DNA from: Novosphingobium sp. CECT 9465
Lineage (GTDB): Bacteria; Pseudomonadota; Alphaproteobacteria; Sphingomonadales; Sphingomonadaceae
Assembly (NCBI RefSeq): GCF_920987055.1
Contig: NZ_CAKLBX010000001.1
Span: forward strand, 186,001-250,000
Length of the DNA: 64,000 nt
Reading direction: 5' to 3'
Shown one piece after another: positions 28,010-35,144 of the stretch. Each line of letters begins with the position of its first letter. Position 1 is the first letter of the stretch. The position numbers were made by a program, and so were the translations under genes. Below the pieces are notes generated by a model. It had not been told where the DNA came from, searched no databases, and was given only the letters and a program-made list of their open reading frames with translations.

Positions 28010-28326
28010 TAAAGCACGACCGCCGTGCCGCTGACGCTGACCATCAGCATCGATCCGCGCGCACCGATGGTTTCGTAATCGATGTCCACGCCGATCACGG
28101 CATTCGCGCCCATCGCCAGTGCCTTGTCCTCAAGCTCGCGCAGCGCCTGTTCGCGCCCGCGCGAAAGCACTTCCTCATACTTGCCCGAACGCCCGCCGAA
28201 GATGTCGGTAATGGAGGCGAAGATGTCGCGCACGATGTTCGCGCCAAGGATCACCTCTCCGGTCACCACGCCAAGATAGCGCTGCACCGGACGGCCTTCG
28301 ATAATGCTGGTGGTGGACAAGATCAT
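28009..28326 (-). CDS. YbjQ/UPF0145 family protein
   Basis: A 105-aa protein with the family pattern: an N-terminal [20 protein letters not shown], central [25 protein letters not shown] and [16 protein letters not shown]. The family was named a heavy-metal-binding domain by structure, but its role is unclear. It probably forms a pentamer, by family knowledge. It lies between the miniature element and the IS. Its TAG stop uses the element's last base. Confidence 0.9.
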   Translation of the reverse strand: MILSTTSIIEGRPVQRYLGVVTGEVILGANIVRDIFASITDIFGGRSGKYEEVLSRGREQALRELEDKALAMGANAVIGVDIDYETIGARGSMLMVSVSGTAVVL

Positions 28327-28430
28327 CTGGCTGGCCTTTCGCGGATATTGTATGGTCGGGCTAGCACTCTGGAATATTGCGTCCAGTTCCGCGTCAGCAC
28401 AATGGCGTCTCGACCACTTATTTCGGACTA

Positions 28431-29430
28431 GGCCGTGAACCCATTAACGCGACGGTGTCTGAGCCTTCTTGATCTGTCGCACCGCCCAGATGACAATCGG
28501 AATTGTCAGAATCAGGAACACGATAAGTCGGGTGTTCCACTGCTCACCGCTGAAGAATGCGATCAAGGCAGCGGCAAAGAAGAATAGCGTCCAAGACATC
28601 CAGGGCTTCATAGGGTTCATCGTAACACGCCTTTCCTTGTTGAGCGAAAGCTGATTCAGGGACTGGATGAGCCGATATGACCTGACCGATTTCGAGTGGC
28701 GTGTGATCGAACCAATGTTGCCCAACAAGCCTAGAGGCGTGCCACGTGTCGATGACCGGCGTGTGCTGAATGGCATCTTCTGGGTGCTGCGGTCAGGGGC
28801 GCCGTGGCGAGACTTGCCGGAACGCTATGGCCCGCGCACAACCTGCTACAATCGCTTCGTGCGATGGCGAAAAGCCGGTGTGTGGGATCGAATGATGGAC
28901 GCCATCACCGCCGCCCATGATGGCGATATCCAGATGATCGACAGCACTTCCATCCGGGCGCACCAACAGGCTGCGACGGCAAAAAGGGGGATCGAGATCA
29001 TTGTCTCGGTCGCTCCCGAGGCGGGCTCACCACCAAAATCCACGCGGTCGTCGATGGGCAAGGCCTCCCGATCCGGCTCAGCCTGACTGCCGGGCAAAGC
29101 CACGACGGGCAAGCGGCTGACGATCTACTCAATCACGTTGGCGCCGGAACAATCGTGCTGGCAGACAAGGCGTATGACGCCGATCGTATCCGAGCGTCTC
29201 TCCGCGAAAAGGGATCGTTTGCCAACATTCCGCCCAAGGCAAACCGGAAGTCGAAACCGTACTTCAGCACATGGCTGTACCGCGAGCGGAACCTGATCGA
29301 ACGCTATTTCTCCAAATTGAAGCACTTCCGCAGAGTAGCTACCCGCTACGACAAGTTGGCCGAAAACTTTCTGGCCATGGTCCAACTCGCCTCAATGCGC
29401 CTGTGGCTGCGCGTTTATGAGTCTACGGCC
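28431..29430 (+). mobile_element. IS5-family insertion sequence (IS427-like), 1000 bp, with a small passenger gene
   Basis: The ends are inverted repeats matching at about 17 of 21 positions (GGCCGTGAACCCATTAACGC on the left, GGCCGTAGACTCATAAACGC on the right, read inward), flanked by TA at 28429-28430 and 29431-29432. It carries a frameshifted DDE transposase gene and, in the 236 bp before it, a leftward small membrane-protein gene. A two-frame transposase and TA target point to the IS427 subgroup. Removing the IS leaves CTAA, consistent with a YTAR target. Confidence 0.85.
28444..28620 (-). CDS. Two-helix small membrane protein carried inside the IS, 58 aa
   Basis: The protein has two predicted transmembrane segments (WTLFFFAAALIAFF and LIVFLILTIPIVIWAV) and a basic tail. 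ATG 28620 has AAGGAAAGG about 9 nt upstream. Its TAA stop (28444-28446) lies within the IS left inverted repeat, so the whole gene is inside the element and divergent from the transposase, whose start is 46 bp away. IS elements normally carry only transposase; a passenger gene is unusual. It may be a captured chromosomal gene or a chance ORF. Confidence 0.5.
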   Translation of the reverse strand: MNPMKPWMSWTLFFFAAALIAFFSGEQWNTRLIVFLILTIPIVIWAVRQIKKAQTPSR

Positions 29431-29433
29431 TAA
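28667..29433 (+). CDS. IS5-family transposase made by -1 frameshift
   Basis: The first frame (28667-29086) encodes the N-terminal domain (YDLTDFEWRVIEPMLP, GAPWRDLPERYGP) and the first catalytic Asp (IQMIDSTSIRAH). The second frame supplies GGLTTKIHAVVDGQG, the second Asp (IVLADKAYDAD) and the catalytic Glu (NLIERYFSKLKHFRR), ending at TAA 29431-29433. The frames join at A5G5 (28981-28990): reading GCA AAA and slipping back one base gives AAG GGG GAT. All three DDE residues are present, so the fused product could be active. The stop codon is formed by the right end plus target TA. Confidence 0.85.
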
Positions 29434-29464
29434 TATTTGTTGCTGCACGAGTGCAGGAGGGTGG

Positions 29465-30145
29465 ATGAGCAATTCCAAAACTTCAAACGATGAACAGCGC
29501 CAAGAGTTTGAAAAAGCGTTTGTCGCCACTTTGATCAAGGATGCAGAAGCAGCAATCCGAAGGTTCGGGTCATCAGGCCGCGAAGTTCAGCAAGCGCGAC
29601 GTGACCTTGTCCGTAGTTTGCACGCCACAATCGAAGGTGTTGTTTGGGCATTCAGAGAACACGTGCGCTCGTCAAGCAAAACAATGGATTTGCTCACATC
29701 CGCAGAGGAAGCCGTATTGAGCGAAACGACCTTTCAGGTAAGTGATAGTGGCGCAATCTCTATTCAGCCACGCTATCTACCGATGCTTGGTGCCGTGCGA
29801 TTGGCTTGCAAAATCGCGACAAAGATCAACCCAACATTTTCAGTCAATTTCGACGGAAAGGAATGGGCGGATTTTCGGCAGGCGGTTGCTACGAGGAACC
29901 GGCTTATGCACCCGAAGACCCTTGCCGATCTCGCCGTATCAAGTGGAGAGATTGCTACGGTCATCAGTTCCTTCTTCTGGATACTTGAAGTCTCAATCCG
30001 GGCGATGGAAGCATCCGTTGAAGCTCTGCGCGACTTTGTCACGAAACTTGATGAGGTATTGCAGGGCTTGAAGATAGGCGATCCCGAAATCGTTCAAATG
30101 GTCGAAATCGTCAAAGCACATCGCCAAGCCCTTGGTGATGACTAG
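29465..30145 (+). CDS. HEPN-like hypothetical protein next to the IS
   Basis: A 226-aa, mostly helical soluble protein. ATG 29465 has GGAGGG 5 nt upstream. Residues 144-149 read RNRLMH, followed by P, matching the R-x4-6-H motif of HEPN ribonucleases, which are common in toxin and phage-defence systems. Base composition is visibly lower in GC than neighbouring genes, suggesting transfer. It starts 35 bp after the IS, which may provide promoter activity. No cognate nucleotidyltransferase or ATPase is adjacent. The HEPN call rests on one motif and helical content. Confidence 0.55.
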   Translation: MSNSKTSNDEQRQEFEKAFVATLIKDAEAAIRRFGSSGREVQQARRDLVRSLHATIEGVVWAFREHVRSSSKTMDLLTSAEEAVLSETTFQVSDSGAISIQPRYLPMLGAVRLACKIATKINPTFSVNFDGKEWADFRQAVATRNRLMHPKTLADLAVSSGEIATVISSFFWILEVSIRAMEASVEALRDFVTKLDEVLQGLKIGDPEIVQMVEIVKAHRQALGDD

Positions 30146-30147
30146 CC

Positions 30148-30384
30148 TTACTCGATACCCAAAGCGGTCTTGTAAAGCTCTAGAATCGCTTCCATCTCAC
30201 GGCGGTCATCGGGCTTCATCTTACGCAAACGAATGATCTGCCGCATGATTTTAACATCGTATCCGACCGCCTTGCCCTCATTGTAAACGTCCTTGATATC
30301 GTCGCCGATGCCCTTCTTTTCCTCTTCGAGGCGTTCAATGCGTTCGATCAGAAGGCGCAGGCGGTCATCGGCGGTTTCGGCCAT
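30148..30384 (-). CDS. gapR: GapR-type nucleoid protein (DUF2312)
   Basis: A 78-aa DUF2312 protein with an N-terminal coiled coil ([19 protein letters not shown]) and a basic C-terminal segment ([23 protein letters not shown]). In Caulobacter the DUF2312 protein GapR binds overtwisted DNA ahead of replication and transcription complexes and stimulates type II topoisomerases. Size and the [20 protein letters not shown] core fit the family. It converges on the HEPN-like gene with 2 bp between stop codons. Confidence 0.9.
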   Translation of the reverse strand: MAETADDRLRLLIERIERLEEEKKGIGDDIKDVYNEGKAVGYDVKIMRQIIRLRKMKPDDRREMEAILELYKTALGIE

Positions 30385-30490
30385 CGGGAGGTCTCCGGGT
30401 AACGGGTGAATCGGTTGGCCGCGCTGATAGACGCGCCGCCCGCTATCGGCAAAGCAGGGCTTGTGGAAATCTTCAGCCGCTATGGTCCGA

Positions 30491-30862
30491 TCAGTGCGTT
30501 GCGCGGTTCTTCTTCACGCTTTCCTCCATGCGCGCCAGCTGTTCCGGCGTGGCTTCGGTCTGGAAGCGCGTCTTCCATTCGTCAGCCGGAAGTCCGTGGA
30601 TGACTTCGCGCGCCGTCGCCTTGTCGAAGCCTGCGCCGGCATCGTTGATCCAGTCCGCCAGGCAATTTCGGCAGAAGCCTGTAAGGCCCATCAGATCGAT
30701 GTTCTGGACATCGTGTCGATGGCGCAAGTGTCGGACGAGCCTGCGGAACGCGGCAGCGGCCACGGCATCGGGAAGCTGGTCCAGCGCATCGCGATCATCT
30801 GGGCCGTCATGTTCGATTGCATTCGTATCCACTGTAATCGTCCTTGGGTTTTTCGAGGGCAT
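30491..30862 (-). CDS. DUF1244 domain protein
   Basis: A 123-aa protein with the DUF1244 signature [23 protein letters not shown] and the downstream [21 protein letters not shown]. The conserved CRNC pair could bind metal. It is a small cytoplasmic family, frequent in proteobacteria, with unknown function. It is divergent from pyk with 43 bp between, so the promoters overlap or lie in a short shared region. Confidence 0.88.
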   Translation of the reverse strand: MPSKNPRTITVDTNAIEHDGPDDRDALDQLPDAVAAAAFRRLVRHLRHRHDVQNIDLMGLTGFCRNCLADWINDAGAGFDKATAREVIHGLPADEWKTRFQTEATPEQLARMEESVKKNRATH

Positions 30863-30905
30863 ACGCCATAGCGCGTGACGTTAGTGCATAAGGGAGCAAA
30901 CCGCC

Positions 30906-32372
30906 GTGGCAAAGACCGATCCTGCTGCCATCATGACCAGAGGGCGCAAGGTCAAGATTCTCGCCACCGTCGGCCCGGCCAGCCGCTCTCCCGAAATGCT
31001 GGAAAAGCTGGTGCGGGCAGGGGCCGACGCCTTTCGCGTCAACATGAGCCATGGCGACCATGCCGTCCATGCCGAAACCATCGCCAGCATCCGGGCGCTG
31101 GAACAGAAGCTTGGCCGCGCAATCACGGTGCTGTGTGATCTGCAGGGGCCGAAGCTGCGTGTGGGGCAGTTCAAGGAGGGCCGCGCGGTGATCCGCCATT
31201 CGGGCCACTTCACGCTTGATCGCAATCCTGAACCGGGCGACGAAACACGCGTCTGCCTGCCGCACCCGGAATTGTTCGGTGTGCTTCAGAAGGGCCAGCG
31301 CCTGCTGATTGACGATGGCAAGTTGCGGCTGCGCGTGATTCGCGCCGACGACAACGAGATCCTGTGTTCGGCGGAAGTGGGCGGCGTGATTTCCGACCGC
31401 AAGGGCGTGAACGTGCCCGATGCGGTCGTGCCGGTGCCTGCGCTTACCGAAAAGGACCGCCGCGACTTGTCATTTGCGGTTGAACATGGCGCGGACTGGA
31501 TCGCGCTGTCATTCGTTCAGCGCCCTGAGGACGTGGCCGAAGCCCGCCGCCTGATGGGCGGCTATGGGGCGCTGATGGCCAAGATCGAAAAGCCCGCCGC
31601 CATTTCGCGTCTTGAGGAGATCGTCGAGCTTTCGGACGGTATCATGGTGGCGCGCGGCGATCTGGGCGTCGAACTCAATCCCGAAGAAGTGCCGCCGCTG
31701 CAAAAGCGCATTGTTGAAAGTGCACGTCGCCAGGGCAAACCGGTGGTCGTCGCAACGCAGATGCTCGAATCGATGATCGAGGCGCCGACGCCGACCCGTG
31801 CCGAAGTCTCGGACGTGGCCAACGCGGTCTATGATGGTGCGGACGCCGTGATGCTTTCAGCCGAAACGGCGGCGGGCGCGTGGCCTGAAGAAGCGGTGAC
31901 GATCATGCATCGCATTGCCGCGCAAGTGGAAGCCGATCCGGGCTATGCCGCGCGCGTCCACTTTGTCGAAACGCTGCCCGACCCGACGACCGCCGATGCC
32001 CTGGCACAGGCTGCGGCGAGCATTGCCGAAACGCTGCCGATTGCCGGGATCATCGTGTTCACAGGCTCTGGCTCCACCGCGCGCCGGGTGGCGCGTGAAC
32101 GGCCTGCCGTGCCGATGCTGGTGCTGACACCATCTGAAAAGACCGCGCGCAAGGTGGGCCTGCTGTGGGGCGCGCACGCGGTCAGCACCAGGGACATCGG
32201 CAGTTTCGAGGAAATGATCGCAAAGGGCAAACGCATGGCCTTGCGCCATGGCTTCGGCACGGCGGGGTCACGCCTTGTGGCGCTGGCCGGCGTTCCGTTC
32301 GGTACGCCGGGCGCAACCAACCTGTTGCACGTGGTCACGCTTACCGGCAACGAACTGGATCGCTACACCTGA
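30906..32372 (+). CDS. pyk: Pyruvate kinase
   Basis: A 488-aa glycolytic enzyme transferring phosphate from PEP to ADP. Motifs: KILATVGPASRS at the N-terminus, FRVNMSHGDH, CDLQGPKLRVG, LSFVQRPEDV, LMAKIEKPAAISRLEEI with the catalytic Lys, MVARGDLGVEL, KPVVVATQMLESMI and SDVANAVYDGADAVMLS. The C-terminal allosteric domain is intact. The start ATG is in the usual place for the family. Confidence 0.96.
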   Translation: MAKTDPAAIMTRGRKVKILATVGPASRSPEMLEKLVRAGADAFRVNMSHGDHAVHAETIASIRALEQKLGRAITVLCDLQGPKLRVGQFKEGRAVIRHSGHFTLDRNPEPGDETRVCLPHPELFGVLQKGQRLLIDDGKLRLRVIRADDNEILCSAEVGGVISDRKGVNVPDAVVPVPALTEKDRRDLSFAVEHGADWIALSFVQRPEDVAEARRLMGGYGALMAKIEKPAAISRLEEIVELSDGIMVARGDLGVELNPEEVPPLQKRIVESARRQGKPVVVATQMLESMIEAPTPTRAEVSDVANAVYDGADAVMLSAETAAGAWPEEAVTIMHRIAAQVEADPGYAARVHFVETLPDPTTADALAQAAASIAETLPIAGIIVFTGSGSTARRVARERPAVPMLVLTPSEKTARKVGLLWGAHAVSTRDIGSFEEMIAKGKRMALRHGFGTAGSRLVALAGVPFGTPGATNLLHVVTLTGNELDRYT

Positions 32373-32408
32373 TGGGCGCGGGATTTCTGCGTTTGGCGTG
32401 ATGAAGCG

Positions 32409-33704
32409 TCAGGTCTGCCTTGCGTTGATCGTTGCCAGCCGCGGGGCATCGCGCCCTGATCGTCGTTCGGATGCCAGTACGCAGTTCTTGCCCGCTTTCT
32501 TGGCGGCATAAAGCGCGGCGTCTGCAATCGGCAGGATGTCGGTGGCAGAGGTTGCGGTTTCGGGCACGGTGGCAACGCCCAGCGATGCACTGATCGCGCA
32601 TTCGTGGCTGCCGCTCAGCGATTCGATGCGTTCACGCAGCAGTTCGGCCTTTTCCAGCGCGTCTTCCAGCGAACAATCGGGCAGGATGGCGACCAGTTCT
32701 TCGCCACCATAGCGGCAGATGACATCGGTGGGACGCAACGCGCCCACGATCTGCGCGGCAACGTCGCGCAGCACCGCATCGCCCTTGGCATGCCCATGGT
32801 CGTCGTTGAGTCGCTTGAAATTGTCGAGATCCAGCATGACGACCGCGGTGCTGCCGCCGTTGCGCGAACCGAGCGATACGAACCGCTCCAGCGCGTCTTC
32901 CATATAGCGCCGGTTGTACAACCCGGTCAGTGGATCGCGCAGCGATTGCGTACGCAGCTTTTCGCGCAGGGCGATGTTGGACAGTGCCAGCGACATCGAA
33001 TCCGATAGCGCCCGGCCCATCCGGCGAATGTCCATCAGCCGGTCGAATGCGCCGTCGATTTCCGCATGGGTCAGGATCAGCAGGCCATGAAGCTGGCCGG
33101 ATGCCATCATCGGCAGTTCCACGCTGGCCACTTGCGAACCGTGATGCGCGCAGCACAAGGTCATTTCGTGCGGTGCATTGATATGTGGCTTGCCGCGTTT
33201 CAGCGCCCAGCAGTTTGCAGGGGACAGCATCTCTTGAGCGACAACGCCTTCGGGCATGTCCCAGGCCCGCGCCAGATCCAGCCGGTCGCGCGAATTGTTG
33301 AATATGTAAAGCGCCGCACCATAGCCGGGCAACAGGCGCCGCGCGGTGGCCATCAGAACGGCGGCGGCGTCCTCATACGTTTCGGCCGCCTGGAGCATGT
33401 CCGTCATCGCGAACAGTTCCTGGATCTGTTCGCGGGAATCGCGGGTCTGGGTGAACTGCGCGCGCTGTTGTTCGCGGAGCGCCACAGCAACGCGTCGCAA
33501 AAGAAGCTGAAGCACGAATACGATGACCAGCCCCAGCGCAGCGATGCCCGCAAGCTGGTTGTGGTAATGATCTTGCAATACGAGATTGAGCAGAACCGCG
33601 ACGAGCACCACGCCCTGCGCTGCCATCGCTGCAATGTGCGCGCGGTCCAGCAACGAATTGTTGGCGAAGACCCGCTCACTCTTGTCCGATAGCTTGGCGG
33701 CCAT
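32409..33704 (-). CDS. Membrane diguanylate cyclase with GAF-like and GGDEF domains
   Basis: A 431-aa protein. Two transmembrane helices (about residues 20-70) precede a GAF-like sensor with conserved-looking Cys/His (PANCWALKRGKPH, LCCAHHG), then a GGDEF domain with the active motif RYGGEELVAIL. RPTD five residues before GGEEL fits the inhibitory RxxD site, so feedback by c-di-GMP is likely. It makes c-di-GMP from GTP. It converges on pyk. Confidence 0.92.
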   Translation of the reverse strand: MAAKLSDKSERVFANNSLLDRAHIAAMAAQGVVLVAVLLNLVLQDHYHNQLAGIAALGLVIVFVLQLLLRRVAVALREQQRAQFTQTRDSREQIQELFAMTDMLQAAETYEDAAAVLMATARRLLPGYGAALYIFNNSRDRLDLARAWDMPEGVVAQEMLSPANCWALKRGKPHINAPHEMTLCCAHHGSQVASVELPMMASGQLHGLLILTHAEIDGAFDRLMDIRRMGRALSDSMSLALSNIALREKLRTQSLRDPLTGLYNRRYMEDALERFVSLGSRNGGSTAVVMLDLDNFKRLNDDHGHAKGDAVLRDVAAQIVGALRPTDVICRYGGEELVAILPDCSLEDALEKAELLRERIESLSGSHECAISASLGVATVPETATSATDILPIADAALYAAKKAGKNCVLASERRSGRDAPRLATINARQT

Positions 33705-33829
33705 GGCCGTCGATTCTCCCGTTTCCTGCGCAATTTCTGCGCTTCAATCGGGAACATTGGGTTAATCCCGACGACAGTGGGAACACTCTGGCTAGAACGT
33801 GTGAAAGTAAGGTTAAGAATCTATTCTTT

Positions 33830-34495
33830 TCAGCGTGTTCCGAAAAGAGCTGAACCTACGCGCACGTGCGTCGCGCCCAGTTGCACCGCGATTTCCAGAT
33901 CGTCGCTCATGCCCATGGACAAGCCGGCCACACTATTGTCGTCGGCAAGTTTGTCGAGCAGCGCGAAAAACGGTGCCGGTTCGATCCCGGCAGGCGGAAC
34001 GCACATCAGGCCGATCACGTCGATGCCGCTATCCCGCGCCCGTGCCAGCAGCGTGGGCAGATCAGCGACGGCACAGCCGCCCTTCTGGTCCTCGGCCCCG
34101 ATGTTCACCTGCACGAAGCACGGTACGCGCTTGCCCAGCTTGTCCTGCGCCTTGGCAAGCGCGCTCACCAGACTGGGCCGGTCAAGCGAATGGATGCAAT
34201 CGAACAGCGCGACCGCTTCTTCAGCCTTGTTCGATTGCAATTGGCCGACAAGGTGCAGTTGCAGATCGGGATGTGCGGCGCGGATCGCGGGCCACTTCTC
34301 TTGCGTTTCCTGTACGCGGTTTTCGCCGAACACGCGCTGGCCCTGTGTTATCAGGTCAAGAATCGCCTCGGCAGGCTTGGTTTTCGAAATGGCGATCAGC
34401 GTCACTTCAGCCGCCTTGCGGCCTGCCATACGGGCGGCCCCGGCAATGCGGGCGCGGACCTGTTCGAGCGGCGATGAAGGGACTGCCTGTTCCAT
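33830..34495 (-). CDS. YggS/PLPBP family pyridoxal-phosphate homeostasis protein
   Basis: A 221-aa single-barrel PLP-binding protein. The PLP lysine is in VTLIAISKTKPAEAI (about residue 34). FGENRVQETQEKW, LHLVGQLQSNKAEEA, CFVQVNIGAEDQKGG and LSMGMSDDLEIAVQLGATHVRVGSALFG are all conserved. It balances PLP and amino-acid pools. Its start is 22 bp from the divergent ThiE-like gene. Confidence 0.94.
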   Translation of the reverse strand: MEQAVPSSPLEQVRARIAGAARMAGRKAAEVTLIAISKTKPAEAILDLITQGQRVFGENRVQETQEKWPAIRAAHPDLQLHLVGQLQSNKAEEAVALFDCIHSLDRPSLVSALAKAQDKLGKRVPCFVQVNIGAEDQKGGCAVADLPTLLARARDSGIDVIGLMCVPPAGIEPAPFFALLDKLADDNSVAGLSMGMSDDLEIAVQLGATHVRVGSALFGTR

Positions 34496-34517
34496 GGCGC
34501 GGTGCTATAGCGAAGGC

Positions 34518-35057
34518 ATGGCAAAGCGCCAGACCAACAAACGGACTCCTGTCCCTTGTCTCATTCTCCTCAGCGACGCGCGCAACGATGCCGCGCTGGA
34601 TCGCACCCTGGCGCGCATGCCACGCGGGAGTGCATTGGTGTTTCGCCATTACCATCTGCCCCCTGCCGAAAGACGCTTACGGTTCACCCGGCTGAAGCGC
34701 ATTGCCCGCGCCCATGGCATCACCGTCGTCGGCGCAAGGGTGCCGCGCGGCTGGGGCACGGACGGTATTTACGGCCCCGCCCGCGATGTTGCGGGGCAGC
34801 CCGGCTTGCGTCTCGTCACCGCGCATTCGCTGGCCGACGTGGGTGCGGCGGCGCGGGTGCGGGCGGATGCAGTATTGCTGTCGCCGGTGTTCCGCACGCG
34901 ATCTCATCCGGGCGCGGCGGTGCTGGGGCCGGTGCGGTTCGCCCTGATCGCGCGCCAGTCACCCGTTCCCGTGATCGCGCTGGGCGGGATGACGCGCCGC
35001 CGCGCTGCGACCCTGCCGGTCCACGGCTGGGCTGCCATCGACGGTCTGACGTGCTGA
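34518..35057 (+). CDS. Divergent ThiE/TenI-like protein
   Basis: A 179-aa TIM-barrel protein that resembles thiamine-phosphate synthase in ADAVLLSPVFRTRSHPGAAV and PVPVIALGGM. It is shorter than true ThiE (about 210 aa), and the usual pyrimidine-binding QxD stretch is not apparent; instead there is a basic KRIARAHGITVVGARVPRG. It may be a TenI-like regulator or a diverged enzyme. No thi gene is adjacent. ATG 34518 has a weak GAAGG box. Confidence 0.7.
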   Translation: MAKRQTNKRTPVPCLILLSDARNDAALDRTLARMPRGSALVFRHYHLPPAERRLRFTRLKRIARAHGITVVGARVPRGWGTDGIYGPARDVAGQPGLRLVTAHSLADVGAAARVRADAVLLSPVFRTRSHPGAAVLGPVRFALIARQSPVPVIALGGMTRRRAATLPVHGWAAIDGLTC

Positions 35058-35144
35058 ATCCCCACGCTTCCTGTCGGGATTCTTGACGCTGACTCCCCTT
35101 CGGGCGCATGATGGGCACAGCAAGGGCAGGGATACGCGATAGTC

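Noticed and set aside
27747..29430. Composite transposon formed by the miniature element, ybjQ and the IS
   Set aside because: The outer flanks do not show a shared target duplication for the whole unit; each element has its own flanking TA pair.
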